A stretch of DNA of 64,000 bases from Zygnema cylindricum (Eukaryota > Streptophyta > Zygnematophyceae > Zygnematales > Zygnemataceae): assembly GCA_037447655.1 (NCBI GenBank), contig JBBHKE010000856.1:74813-138812 (forward strand), read 5' to 3'. The translations under genes were made by a program, and so were the position numbers. The notes under the pieces were generated by a model, which was given only the letters and a program-made list of their open reading frames with translations, searched no databases and was not told the DNA's origin. Below are positions 11,623 through 24,972 of the stretch, one piece after another; position 1 is the first letter of the stretch; every line of letters begins with the position of its first letter.

Positions 11623-12104
11623 TTGGTGGTAATCCAATGTCTCTTTTTCCCTCTCACGAGATTGTCGCTTTAATGCAAAAAATCCTCCAGCACGTGAAGT
11701 AAACAAAACAAATGACGTTTGTCAAGTAATCAACTTATGTCCTTTCCATTTTTAGAATACATTAGCTGTTTTGCTCGTCTTTTGACAAGGTCTCTTCCAA
11801 TAACCAAAGACAGGCTTGAGATGTACTGTTCTGTAGTTTCGCTAAAATGGAAATATGAATTATTTTCATTTTCATTTGCGGGCGACAACTCAACAATGAC
11901 AACGGAGGAACAAATTCACAAAATATGGATAGACGACATGTCTACGCCTGCATTGCTGTTGTTTCTACAAAATTTCCTTCTAATGATTTGCTTTTCCTTA
12001 GGTGGCTTTCGTAGCATGGGAGACTGGCAAGGATTGTTTTTTCTGTAACGCAGTTTTGTAAAAAGGTTTCTCTCCACTCTGTCAATTGTTCTAAAAGTCA
12101 GGAA
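11623..12104. promoter_or_regulatory. Divergent intergenic / bidirectional promoter region
   Basis: 482 bp separates the start codons of the FHA gene (minus) and the helicase gene (plus), so both core promoters and 5' UTRs must fit here, unless a 5'-UTR exon lies elsewhere. I see no clear TATA box for either gene. The inference of shared control rests on spacing alone. Confidence 0.45.
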
Positions 12105-15100
12105 ATGCCGCAGACCCCAGCTATGGATCGTCTGCAAATGCGTTTGGTGGCTCTCCTGCCTGGTCTTCCTGTACCATTGCAAAACCTGGCTGTAAGGGAG
12201 ATAATTAGAACTGCTCGTCAACATGCTGACCAATGCCATGAACAGAACTTAGCTGCAGAACAAGCAGTAGACTTGTCTGACGAAATATTGCATGAATGCG
12301 TGGCTAATTGTTTCTGGAAGCTTAAAACAGCCTTTTTGGAAGGGGAAGACTTAAGTTCTTTCGTGGACGAGCCTATCAAGGCACCGGCTGAGGCGAGAAG
12401 TAGAAATGAACTCGGAAACGAATTGCAAACTGAGAAGTCTATTGCTGAACTTTGCTATGCCATCTGTGAGCAGCTTTATGCAAAAAATGATTTGCTGCCG
12501 GAAACTGGGGGAATGATTGAAGCTAATAGTATTCCTTCTGGAGTAAGTCGTCATCCCTGTTATGGTATGGCGGTACCAGTGCCGGAGTGGATTGAGAAAA
12601 GCAACCAGGCGGACGGTCAGGAGAAATTACTTTTAGAGGCTTTGGAAGGAGGATGGGAAAAGGTCCTTGCTGATAAGGAGGGAATAGTGATCACAGGATC
12701 CCTTGACTTTGGTATCAAACGAGCAGGGGAAATAAGAAAGGAAAGTGAGGATGAAGGCTTTTCAGCTCTAGGTGATGCATTCACGTCAAAAATCCCGCAA
12801 TACTATCGTTCCTTAACAATATATAATAATGGACCAGATGCTGTTACCCTTTTGGAAGTGCGTGCTGTCCCAGTCATGAAAAATTGCTTTACAATTCATC
12901 ATGATTTGGCTGTTCAACCTGAGGAGGGTAAATTCACAAAGGAGAGTACAACAAATATTGCAGTCCTGTTGAAACCCAATTCGGAATATCAGGTCACAGT
13001 GGTAAGGTTGCCCAATGGACTTTCCTACTGCCATTTGTTTTGTGATACGTGAAGCCAGACCTTTCCTTCAGTCCATCTGACTTGAATTTACGCCTGTAGT
13101 GATGAAATACTGCAAACTCAAGCCAAGAAATTAAAGCAAGCTTTTAATACTATTTTCACTGAGGAAGTTGCAATTCTGAACCTTTAACAAAATTAACCTC
13201 CCATACCTCTTCCACGAAATTTCATGATGGTCATAGTGACGGTACACATTGTGTTTTCTCTTTAGTTTGGATGTTTTAATTTCTTAGTTTTTCTCTGATG
13301 TGAGCTTCAATGTTTGGACATGAATTGCACAACCTATCCTTTGTATCAACCTGCATATTTCGCCGTTAACTCCATTATAAAAAAATCCTCTCTTTTCAGT
13401 ATCGTGGCATAATCCACAAGGTTATTCTTGCCATCACGGCTCAGTTACTTCATTTACGCTACGCACTTTATGCACTATTTAATCTTGCACCCTGTTGTAG
13501 TACTGGATTTTCTTTATTGTTGGCCTGTTCAGAATTGGAATGAATATCTCATCTGCAAATGCATGTGGCTCTTTCGTCTTCTAAGCGTTCCAATTTGTGT
13601 TTGTCGCTCTTTCTGGTGTATCCTTCTAATTTCTAATAGTGATATATTCCATATTCAGAGTATGGCCCTGTGAAGAACTTGTTCTACGTCGCCCATCCAT
13701 CTCTTGACACCGCATATGCTTCTCGCATGTGGCAGAAGCTCAAATGCGACACACAAGATCCTGCTTTCCTGCAGCATTGGCTGTTGCTCACATTTGCGAA
13801 GGACATCCCAACTAAATCATTATTTGTCATTGGGAGACAAGTGACTGTTATTGCTGCACGGCATGAGCGTGATATATACCACTGTTTGAGGTCTGTTCTT
13901 TTCCCACATCCCGAATGAAAGTTTCTTTTGATCTTGGCTAAAAAAAGCCAAGCTGAATGGCTATAAAACATTTGTGAATGCCATGAGCGTTTTGTCTCCT
14001 AGGATCCAAGCTCTAGAATTGACGCTAGTATTATCTTTGATCCGCCGGGTGTTTGTGTGAAATTTTTATCGGTGTATATTAAGAGTTTTATTTTCTTACT
14101 TTCGTGATACAAAAGCAAGCAATATTAGATAATCTCTGCGAAAAAGCTGTGATTAATGCATTCAGCTGGTAATCTCTTTCTGCAGCTTAGATTGAAGTGT
14201 GTTTTAAAACCCTTGGACAGGTTGGTCTACAGGGCCTGACAAATGTTCTTAGTTTTTTGAGCACCCAATGACAAAAAATACAACTAAGGTTGAAGTTGAT
14301 CCAAAGGTCACAATGAAGCTCATATTATTCGTGATCTACTGATTAAAACATGGAAATGAGGCCAGCCTGTCATGTTGGATTGGTGTATGCTGTTTTCCAG
14401 AAAAGCTGAATGTGACTAATTTTGTATCTTTGTGAAAGTGAACGGGACCCCAAGTTAACAAGAGAACAAAAGGGACACTGTTCCGCTATGCATGTGTTCA
14501 TTATCAGTTTTTCTACATGGGAAGACTCACACATTGTGATTTATGGGTGCTTTATCATAAAAATTGACGTCGAAAGCGGCAAGATGTACTTTTGTTTGCC
14601 TGCCTGGGCTATTTCTCAGCTGCTGTCTGGGGAGTTGTGATGGGGAATGTGTTGGGCATGGCGGTATGGTGGTCATATGGAAAAATCGATTGTCGTCTGA
14701 ACCATGTCAGCACAGAGGCCAAGCCCTTCTATCCAAAAAGCCTGTGGAAGCTCTTCGACAACCCTCCTACCAACTTTTTTGTGGCACAGCCACCTGCTGT
14801 CCTTCCGTGGATGGAAGCCCTTCGACTTCCTGCCGTTCCTGCTCACAGCTTGGTCACTCTTCTGTCTACATGTTCGTTTAAAAGTCTCTTCACTTCAGTT
14901 CCAACACCACTTACAGACATGGCCAACTCGGAGCTTTCTGCCCCTGAATTAGTTCCTCCTGTCCAGCCTGGCAAAGAGCTCTTGAACAACGTCCAGTATC
15001 CTCTGCCTTTATTATCTGTGGAAGCATATCCCTTCCTCCCACGTCCTGTACATCATGAATTCAATGGACCACCTTTTCCTCTCCAGTCACCTCGGCATGT

Positions 15101-18100
15101 ACCACTGGCCAATCACCCACTCAATTCACTGGTACAGTCGCATCATCAGCTACAGCAAATAACAGAATATTATTCTCGGCCATTCACCTCCAACTCTTCA
15201 CATGCTAATTCCATGGTCTTTTCAAACAGTCATTCTTGGCATCCTCCCACTCTAGCCCAACCAATAATTCCACCAATGCATGACATTTTAACGTCTGGTG
15301 GTTCCTTATTTCCCATGGGCCCAATTCAGCCACAACTAACAACACCTCCCCCAGTCCTTCCTCACCATCCGACCAGGCCACGGAGAACACCTTCTCCAAG
15401 ACCTGACTTAGTACAACCTGTCTATGTGCATAGAGGAGAAGTTTATTTTGACAGCAACCGAGGAAGAATAGGCAAAGGCTGGGCTGAAAGGATGGAAGGT
15501 CCAACAGGTGCTCACCACGCCTCTGAGCATAGAAACGTTAACGATGTAAGGCTATCCAATGTAGCTGTGCCACAGTGTCCTTGCATCACAAAGCAGCTCC
15601 GACAGGTGAGCTATTTTGGAAGTGTGATATTTCTGCTAGTTGTCGAAGCAAGACCATCGTGTTTTATCTGATGGTAGGATTTTGAGTGTTTTTTGTGTAT
15701 GTTATTTCTGTGTTTGTTTAATGTAGAGTGTGCGTGTAACTTCACTCCTTTTGTTGTCCTCAAATGCTTTTTGTCTGAGCTTGACTGGGATTTGGAGGCT
15801 TGTTTTAGTTGGAGCGGCTATTAGCCTTGGAAGAAGTCATCATGGAACGAGATATACGCCATTACAGCCTCTTTAATGTGCATCTGGCAATGTGGCGCGC
15901 TTCTCCCTCCCGTACCACAAATTTGCGACTTTTCTTGCTGGAGGTTTGTTTTTTGACTACTGGCTTGGGCAAAAGGCAATGCTACTATTGTTTATGTTTG
16001 TAATCTTTGGGACATAGGAAGAGTAAAATGTTTGTCTTTGACTCTTCTTTTGTTTCGACATGCTTGTCCTTGCTCTGAAGCAGAGACCTCAATAAATTCC
16101 GTCAGCTTATTACACTTCGAAGTTCCTCACGTTTTGAGGGTAGCTCATAACGATTCATCCTCAACCTCGGGATAAATTTCTCTCGTGTACTTACCCTATG
16201 ATTGTCTGCAGGTCCCAGGACTAACAGAAAATCGCCCTTCAGTCCTTCATGGAGATGTGGTGTATTTGCGGTCGGCCCGTCTACCATCAGTGGAGTGTGC
16301 CGCTCACGTCCATGTTGTGGAACTGAGACCTGTACCACGACTGTTCCTCTCCCTTGCGACAGATTATTTACATCGTCTCCTCTGCACTTCACACTTCACA
16401 GAATCGGCTTTGGCTCGAGTGGAGAAGGAGCGCTTTCACGTACGCTTCTCATTCGATAGGTTGCTTATGCGGGTAAGTTTCTCCAAGTTGCAACAGGGAC
16501 AAAACTTGCGACTTTCCTATGTTGCACGAGCCCTTACAAAGTCTTGTTACTTTCAAAGCTGCTTTGCATGTTCATCTTTCTTCATAGTAATGAACAAGCC
16601 CACAGGCCTGTGATGGTTTTCGGGATGAAGTTACCATGTATCCTGCTTGAGGTTTTCCATTGTTCTTTCTTGTTTTTTTTTTTTTTTCATTTGCCGACTT
16701 GTAGGCCTAAAGGCTTGTCATGTGTATTTGGTCAGCGCATGCATGCAGCTTTAAACTTGGTAAGCAAGTCGGAAGTACAGCTCTTGCCGTGTTTGTGTGA
16801 GATCAAGGAGAGCGTCAACAATGAAGTTTCGCTTCCGAATTCTCTCGATCTGGATGCTCCATATTTTGAAAAACAGGAAAAGCACAGGTCAGATTCCTCC
16901 AATGACTTGGAGGGCACCAGTCTTTAAATTTTATCTTTCACTCGTATATCTCAGGCTTAAGAATGTTTTTCGGTTTGGCAGTTTGTGAACCTCTGGCATA
17001 TGTTTTATTCTATGCAGTTTGGTCGTTTGTTTTGGAGATGAAGTCACTTAACCTTTCCAGCATGTGGAAGCAGGTAGTTGCCTGGGGTTGGCTATTTTGA
17101 AGGCTAACCATGCAGTCTCTTGGGGGGAAATATGGAAACAGGCGAGACATACATATGCCACCTTTGCAACTGGTAGGAGCTGCCACCATAATCAAATTGT
17201 TTGAATATTGCTTTTTAAGTAGGCAAAAAATTGTCAAGGAAATGCAAAATGTTGTGTAGAAAAGACTGTCGGAACTAGCAGGTTGCGTTGCACAGATTGT
17301 GATTGGATGAAGAATCTGCACTGTGCACCTTAATGTAATAAAGTTGGGTTTTATGCTTTTGAATGCCTGTGATGCAGATTAATTCACAACTGAATCGAGA
17401 GCAGCAGCGGGCAGTTGGGAATTTACTTGGGGCACGGCAGGGCTCAGGGCCCTTCATCATTTTTGGGCCACCTGGCACTGGGAAAACTGTCACGGTAAGA
17501 TGTCTATTGCAGAAGAGGATTTCTATGGGTGCCTTGTTTATTCATCTTAATTTGATCCTCTCACCTGTGCATGTTGCAACATCGACCTTAAATTACTTCG
17601 AAATTATTGATTTTGTGAACTTAATGGAACCGTCTTGACGCCGTTTTATTAAAGGTCAGCGACCATTTTTTGTGAAAGTTGAAGCATGTGTTGTTCACCA
17701 GTTTGCTGTCAGATTTTTTCAAAGCGTTGTTTACAAAATATATTTGTCTGGGATTGAATTTTACAGGATTCACCAAATATTGTAGAGGCATGCATGAATA
17801 CAGTTTATGAAGACAATGCATGAACACTTTCTTGTTGGGATCATTTGGTTTAATGAATGAAAGGAGAGTATATTTTGACCATATTAAAGGTACTTTTAAT
17901 GCATTATGCTGTAGAGTTGTATGTTTGATCCTGGAGCCTCAATCCCAATTTCTAGCTGTGAACTGTGACCATCGATCATGTTCTTGATCTTCTTGTGTTT
18001 GCCGTTGAGGTTGGTTGAGCAACGGAAAATGGTAGAACACTGCATATTTTTGCAATGAAAAAGTTATTTCTCGAACAATTCATCTTGTAGCTTGACTTAT

Positions 18101-21100
18101 GTAATTGATGTCTGCCCCAAACTCACACATATTATAGTACTTGTAGTCATTAATTTATTCTTTACAGCATACCTACTGGCCACTGTCCCTGGGGTTTAAA
18201 TGCAAAAACGAAATTTTCAAATAAAATAGATGGTTCAAATGTTTGCTTCATTTTTTCATGCCTTTGGCTGCGTTGTTGGTGTTTCCCTGGATGAAGTAGG
18301 CCACATGAAGATTTGCGCTAGTGTCAATCATGAGATCTGCATGAAGGAGGCTAAGTACATAAGCAGGCTTAGACAGTCTGGATGGTCACTGCAATAAAAA
18401 GAAATAACTAGCACATTTAATACTAACCACCATGTCATCAGCGCATATGGAGTGCCAATATTGTTCTGAATGTTATTTGACTGTGTCCCAACAGAACTTT
18501 TACTACACAATGCAGTCAATGACAAATTCTGACACAATCTTGCTGAATTTTGGAAGGTAGGTGTATACACGGGATTTAACCAAATTATTGACGAGAACTG
18601 TGATGCGTATTTGTTTCAACAAAAATAAAGGAATTGAATAAATGTAGAGGTGTCTGGATATTGTTGAACCGACCTAGCAATGGTTATGTTTGGTCCAGTT
18701 GGGTAAATGTCATGGTATCTCAGATTTTGAGAAGTTGCCTGTTGCATAATCAGGTTGTGGAGATAGTTCTACAGCTGTTAAGAAGCGATCCGTCCAACCG
18801 TATTTGCTTATGCTCTCCAGCCAATTTTGCAGCTGATATTCTCTGCAGGTATGCTAATCCACACTTTTGGAGAATTTAATATTTTCTACAGCCAATTTCT
18901 TGCTCTTTGTGATCTCATTGTGGTTGTTCGGATTCAATGCTTGTTGTTCCAGATAAGACCCGTGCCTGTTGCAAGAGTCATGCTTAACTTGGAGGCCACC
19001 CAGTTGAGCAGGCTATGAACTTGACAATCTATTGTGTGTTGTTGGCTTTTTCTTTCACATTCAAATGTTGCAATTCTCCACATTCAACTACCAATCTTCT
19101 GCAAATACTGGACTGGACTTGGTGTCTTGTGGCAGTCGCATAGCAGACGGGGGAGTGACACCAAATGAGATGTGGAGGATGAATGATCCCCGACGGATGA
19201 CAGCATCAGTCAAAGCGGATATCATCGGGTGTGTGTCCTTTACCAGATTTATGGCCCCATGCCTGCTGTTTGTGAGATGAAGCGGATGTATCTTATGAAT
19301 TTAACTAGCACTGTAAGTAGCTCCCTGTTGCCCTAGCAAAAGAAATGGGCATCGGAACTGGTTTTTTCAATGGTTATCATATCACCTTTGCTTGTTCTCT
19401 GATGTTTTCATGTCAGTTTTCTATTGTTGGACTGTAGGACGTCACTTATAGCCAGGGTCTCTTAAATTGTTTGAAAAATCACGTCTTGATCAAATGCTCC
19501 TTCTCAAGTGGCCTGGAATTTGATATTTTATGCAATAGATTGTTCATTTTTTTAAGCTATGGGGATGTATTATGATTTTTTTTCTGGACCACTGTCAAGT
19601 TTGAATGGATGGTTTGCTTGGTTGGGACAGAAAAGTGGGAGGGCGCTCGAGAAATTTTTGCATTCTGAATGAAGAGCTGAATCTATTTGACTTACACTCT
19701 TCCCCACAACAGTTGCGTGTAATTGTATGCACGTGCGCCGCAGCAGCTTTGCTCCATGAATTGCCGGTTTTCGCTGGCATTTCCTTCACACACATACTCA
19801 TTGACGAGGCAGGCCAGGTTGGTCTCTCTCCCTCTCCCTCTCCCTCTCCCTCTCCCTCTCCCTCTCCCTCTCCCTCTCCCTCTCCCTCTCCCTCTCCCTC
19901 TCCCTCTCCCTCTCCCTCTCCCTCTCCCTCTCCCTCTCCCTCTCCCTCTCCCTCTCCCTCTCCCTCTCCCTCTCCCTCTCCCTCTCCCTCTCCCTCTCCC
20001 TCTCCCTCTCCCTCTCCCTCTCCCTCTCCCTCTCCCTCTCCCTTTCCCTCTCCCTCTCTCTCTCTCCCTCTCCCTCTCTCTCTCTTTCCCCCCCTCTCTC
20101 TCTCCCTCTCCCTCTCTCTCTCCCTCCCCCCCTCTCTCTCTCCCTCTCCCTCCCTCCCTCCCTCCCTCCCGCCCGCCCTCCCTCCCTCCCTCCCTCCCTC
20201 CCTCCCTCCCTCCCTCCCTCCCTCCCTCCCTCCCTCCCTCCCTCCCTTCCTCCCTCCCTCCCTCCCTCCCTCCCTCCCTCCCTCCCTCCCTCCCTCTCTC
20301 CCTCCCTCTCTCCCTCCCTCCCTCCTCCCCTCATCGTTACTCACCTTGCTGTTGAAGATGCTTTGTGCAGCTATGGCCTAGATAGCAGGAATGAAGGAAA
20401 CAGGTCCAAGACATGTTAGTCCCTAGTTACTATTGACGCAATTTTTGTGCTTAAGTTGTTGTCACTCGCCAGCTTCATTGTTTAACTTTTTGCTGGGAGG
20501 CTGGAAACTGGCAACAGGCTCTTATTCCAGAGACCCTCATACCTTTTACCTTGGCGAAAAAAGACACACGACTGCTCCTATGTGGTGATCCTCAGCAGCT
20601 AGGACCAGTGGTGTGTGAGCCCTCCCATGATGGCAGTTTTTCATATGGTGACATGTTTGGCTCTAGGCTCGCACTGATTTCTGACATTTATGTGCTGTTG
20701 AATGGTGCTATCGAGCAAAATCGCTCCGTTTTTTTTTACAACCCAGTACAAGGATGCTCATTTTGAAACATTTTAGCCAACTTTCTCCCATCTCACTAAA
20801 TTCGAGACTGAGCTTTTAACCACTGAGGGCCGGCCAAAAGAAAAATAGTAGTCTGTTCAAAACCTTACATTATTGCTATTTGCTATGCGTTCTAGTGGAT
20901 GACTGTCTTGGTGGAGGGGTTGCATTATCCAGGTTCATTCTGGACTGGCGGTGGCACATGGGTTCTCGCAGTCATTGCTAGAGCGCTTCATGCACTCACC
21001 AGGTTATCGAAATGATGAGCTAATTACCAAGCTACTGCATAACTATCGATCTCACTCAAAGGTACTTAATCAAGATGACTGCTATAAATTTGAACATCAA

Positions 21101-24100
21101 CAGCTACCTCTCGAGAGTCGATATGCATTTGCTTAGGATTGCTGATAACAGATGTATCAGTCCTAATGTATCGTTCTTCAACATATTGTGACGTACCACG
21201 ATGACAGGTATTGCGATAACCGATAACTGTAACATTTAAGGTGGAATTACTCTGGAGGGCTGTCTAATTTTGGCTAGTTATGAAGTCAAAGTGCGACATG
21301 GCAGACCCCTATTGCAATTACATACTAGAGTACTTACGTGTATGTATATTTATTAGTAACCCTACTGATCGGTAATTAGCCCTATTGGTCATCAAACATG
21401 GTTTTTTGACAGAATATCAATGTACAACACATGTATGAAAAGCTCGCAGAATCATCGTATTGTGCACCGGTTGGGTTCTAATGGCAGTCCCAGCAACATC
21501 TTTAGCCTAGCATGAGTTTGTGGGTTCAGGAGCTACCCTTGTTATCACTTTTTAAAATTGATAAGTTGTCTGCACTGTGTGCCAGCTATTGGAGCTGCCA
21601 TCTCGTCTGTTCTACGATGATGAGCTAATTGCAACAGCGAAGGTACTGGTTGACACAACACTTGGTTTTCCCATTTCACCTATGGATGAAACTTATTATG
21701 GAATGATAACATGCAGGTCTTTTTTTTTTACTGGTTGTCGACTCCTCTAAATCATAATGTGGCTAGCGGCTGATTAAACTTCTTATCTTGTGCAGAGTGA
21801 AGATGTTGAGCCGCCGTCGGAATGGGAAGAGCTCAGTGGACGAGACTTTCCGATGCTGTTTTATGGGGTGAAGGGAAAGCAGATGCGTGATGGGGAATCG
21901 CCTTCCCTATTTAATCCAAGTGAGCCTTGCCTCTCATCCCAAAGCTATAAATTTGTCATTCATTTCATTTTTGTCTAAAGTGGCTGGTGTTCTCTTGTGC
22001 TCAGTTGGAGGAGTTTGGCAAATCTATGTAAAATTTCTGGCTGCAAAACATCGAGCAAAACAGGGTGCATCGATTGTGTTTACTGCGTTCATATGTCTTG
22101 CATGGTGAACTGCTTGAGTATACCTTGAGAAGGCAATTTTTGCAACATCTATCGTTTTATCTCATCTGGGATAGGTTAATAACATAATTCATTGCGGAAA
22201 AATTGTCTTTGACAAGCATTCTGGCATGTGTCTGTAAGTTCTGCTAGGAAAACTCTTTCACTTGATATACTTCCAGTGGTCTCTCTTGACCCGCGGAATT
22301 GCTGCCAAAAGTGTTTCTAACCAGTAACAGCTGTTAATCAGTGTAGTTGCTTGCCATCTGAAATTCAGACCTTGCCCTAATTCTCTATATCCGGCAAAAA
22401 TTTAAACTCTAACCTTCTTCGCATTTATTTTCACTTTTTCATTGCATGAAATGTATTCGACTTTAATCCGTAGTGTAAATGAGTTTACAAGATCGCTCTT
22501 GCGTGTGTGCGGTACTTAAGTGCGTGCAATCGTTCATTCGTTTGTTCGTGTTCATGCTCTTTTAATTGGTGTGTTTGTGCTGAATTTTTTTGGATAGAAG
22601 TCTATGGACTTTCTTATGCGCTTGAAAGAAAGGGAGCTAATGAAATTGAGCATTTTTCAGTGATCTTGCACCTAGAATAGACAGTTCTCCCAGTCTTAAA
22701 TCCTATACATATGCCCGTCCTTTCGACCAGTCTATTGGTAATCACGAGTTACTGTAGACAGATTACCTGCAACACGCCCATTTTTTTTTGATGTAGGTGT
22801 TAGTGATGAAGTTTGTGATGTCATTTGAATCAGCTGTCTCAAGTAGGCTGGTATCCTGAAGTAGGGGGCAGTGAAGAAAGGTGACCTAAAAAGTTCACAT
22901 TCTAAAATCAGAGTGTCCGTCCAAATGGACTGGTGAAGGCCTTGGTTTTTGTGGAACCGTTTTGGTTCACTTGCTTGTGGCCTCCTTTATCAAGGCTCTC
23001 GCATGACCTTTCCTACATGGAATGTTTCGCAATGGTCTCTGTGCCCCCAGAGTTCCTTCAACCGCTCCTCTCAGAATCTGAATTATCTAACAGTGCCATA
23101 TACTCTTGCTAATGGATTGCAGAAACTGAATCTGAATTCATCGATGTTGGGAAGATACATGAGTTTCTGCATTTGTTATAGCGAACAGTGCTTATGGAAA
23201 TTTTACACTATTCTACCTTGGACACTTTAGAGACAAAGTTTCCCATTCTATCTGCAAATGACAGCTGCAACTTCACTTTTACGTCACTTGTATTAATTGA
23301 TCTTTCATAACGTATGCCATAACATTTTTGGCTACTCAAACTTTAGGCCAAAGGGCCAAGTACCTTGACATCGAGAGTTTTGTTTCTTTGTTTCTTTTTG
23401 ATGCTTGGACAAAAATAGGCTACCTGCTTGTGCTTTATATCTCATCACGATATTATTTGTGACGTTATTCTGATTATGAAGATTATGTCCATATGATTTT
23501 TCTCAGATAATCTCATTTGTTAATAAAGAAATGCATACTAACGCTTGACTGTGATGTGGAGATGGTGATTTTGGCAGTTGAAGCAACACGTGTGGTAGAG
23601 CTCCTAATGGGTCTTCTTACACATGGGCACGTGGCTCCCTCAGACATTGGGGTGATGGCACCATATCGTAGTCAGGTCTGTAACAGAGCACCCACCAATT
23701 CTGTCCCAATCCTCGTAAACTTTCCTGGTCTGCCGAGTCACATGGCCATTAGAGATGACAATGGTGGAGACACTGGGTCGTCATATGGACGGTACAGGTT
23801 CAAAAATTACGACTGCTTCTCCGAGAACGCAATTTGGCCTCTGTTCGTGTTGGTACTGTGGATGATTACCAGGTATGGCCCTCTCCGTCATTATTCTGAC
23901 CTTTTCTCAACAGGTATCCTCTTTTAAGTTCATCCATCGCTGTCTGTTTTGTTTGAAAGCTTATAAAAGAGCTGATGCATTAACAGGTGAAAGCAGAAAG
24001 GAAAAACCAGAAAACTGGTAAGCAGACAGGAAATACCAGAAAACAGGTGAAAACTCTACTGAAAGCTCAAATGTCTTGTTCGTTACTGGCATTGCAGGGC

Positions 24101-24972
24101 CAGGAAGAGAAGGTTATATTCATCACCACTGTCCTCACGCGTCTCACACAAGGCTCTTTGCAAGAAGGCTCCACTGATTCTCAAACAGGTTTGCTTGGCA
24201 ATGCCAAGCGCTTTAATGTCGCCATAACTCGGGCCAAGGTTTTACGACTACACCGCCACCTCTATATGGTTTAATTTTACGAAGTAGTCAATGTGAAAAC
24301 AGTCCTCTGCTCCCTTTCTTTCATTTCAATCATGCTTTGTACCCAGATGGTTTACAAATGGCGAGTTTTGAAATAAAACTTGCTGCTTCTTTTGTTCGAT
24401 TGCACAAAACCTACTCTGGTTGTCTTCTCATGCTCGTTTTGGTTCAGCTGACATCATCTAGTTTAGTACAGGTCACAGCAGCACACGTTTCAAGCAATAG
24501 ATTTAAATACGATATTGAACGTCTGTGTCTCTAGTGGAGTAATCAACTGCCATCTAGTTCTTTCATTGTTTTTTCCTTTCAAACTGACATTTTTTTTTGT
24601 CATATATGGTTGTAGGCATTGCTTGTGGTGGTCGGCCACCCTCTCATCCTTCTGGAGGACGCCAACTGGCGAGAACTTCTCAAATATTGCCTGGCCAGAG
24701 ATGCCTATCGTGGAGTCGGGAGTGAAATTGTTCCACGGTACTTGCCCTCGACTAAATCGAAGGACTGGAAAGGTTTTACGGATCATCAGGTATCAGGACT
24801 GAAAGAGGATGAGGTGAGAGGGGAGGAAGATGAAGAGATAGAGAGGGCGGTTGAGAGGATGGCTGAGCTGTCTCTTCTGGGATTGGGCGACCAGAACCGC
24901 ATGTTTCCTGAGACTTTGGCAGATATGTATGCCGCATTCGAGGATGATATGGAATTTCGTATCGCCCTTTAG
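12105..24972 (+). CDS. MOV10/SDE3-type SF1 RNA helicase (about 18 exons, about 1330 aa)
   Basis: Upf1-like superfamily 1 RNA helicase of the MOV10/SDE3 branch; in plants SDE3 supports siRNA amplification. Best exons: 12105-13001, 13661-13890, 14849-15605, 15809-15943, 16212-16472, 16736-16887, 17378-17494, 18754-18848, 19136-19228, 19631-19817, 20518-20610, 20933-21061, 21586-21642, 21796-21919, 23578-23675, 23798-23872, 24098-24238, 24616-24972. Motifs in order: I GPPGTGKT, Ia-like [59 protein letters not shown]. The order and spacing match MOV10/SDE3. Phases agree except between the sixth and seventh exons, so a small exon or a different donor is missing there. The start of exon 3 (14849) was chosen by phase and is uncertain. 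Exon 3 encodes a Pro/His/Ser-rich insert. The acidic C-terminus lacks GW repeats. Confidence 0.85.
19823..20330. repeat. (CCCTCT)n then (CCCT)n array in a helicase intron
   Basis: About 220 bp of CTCCCT hexamers, then CT-rich variants, then about 170 bp of CCCT tetramers. It starts a few bases after the donor site of the exon encoding DEAGQ (exon end 19817). It produces long Ser-Pro, Leu-Pro, Glu-Gly and Arg-Glu reading frames on both strands that are not genes. Confidence 0.95.

Noticed and set aside
19605-20381. Long open frames of Ser-Pro / Leu-Pro repeats and, on the other strand, Glu-Gly / Arg-Glu repeats
   Set aside because: They are translations of the CTCCCT/CCCT array within a helicase intron; no unique sequence supports a protein beyond the helicase exon at the left edge.
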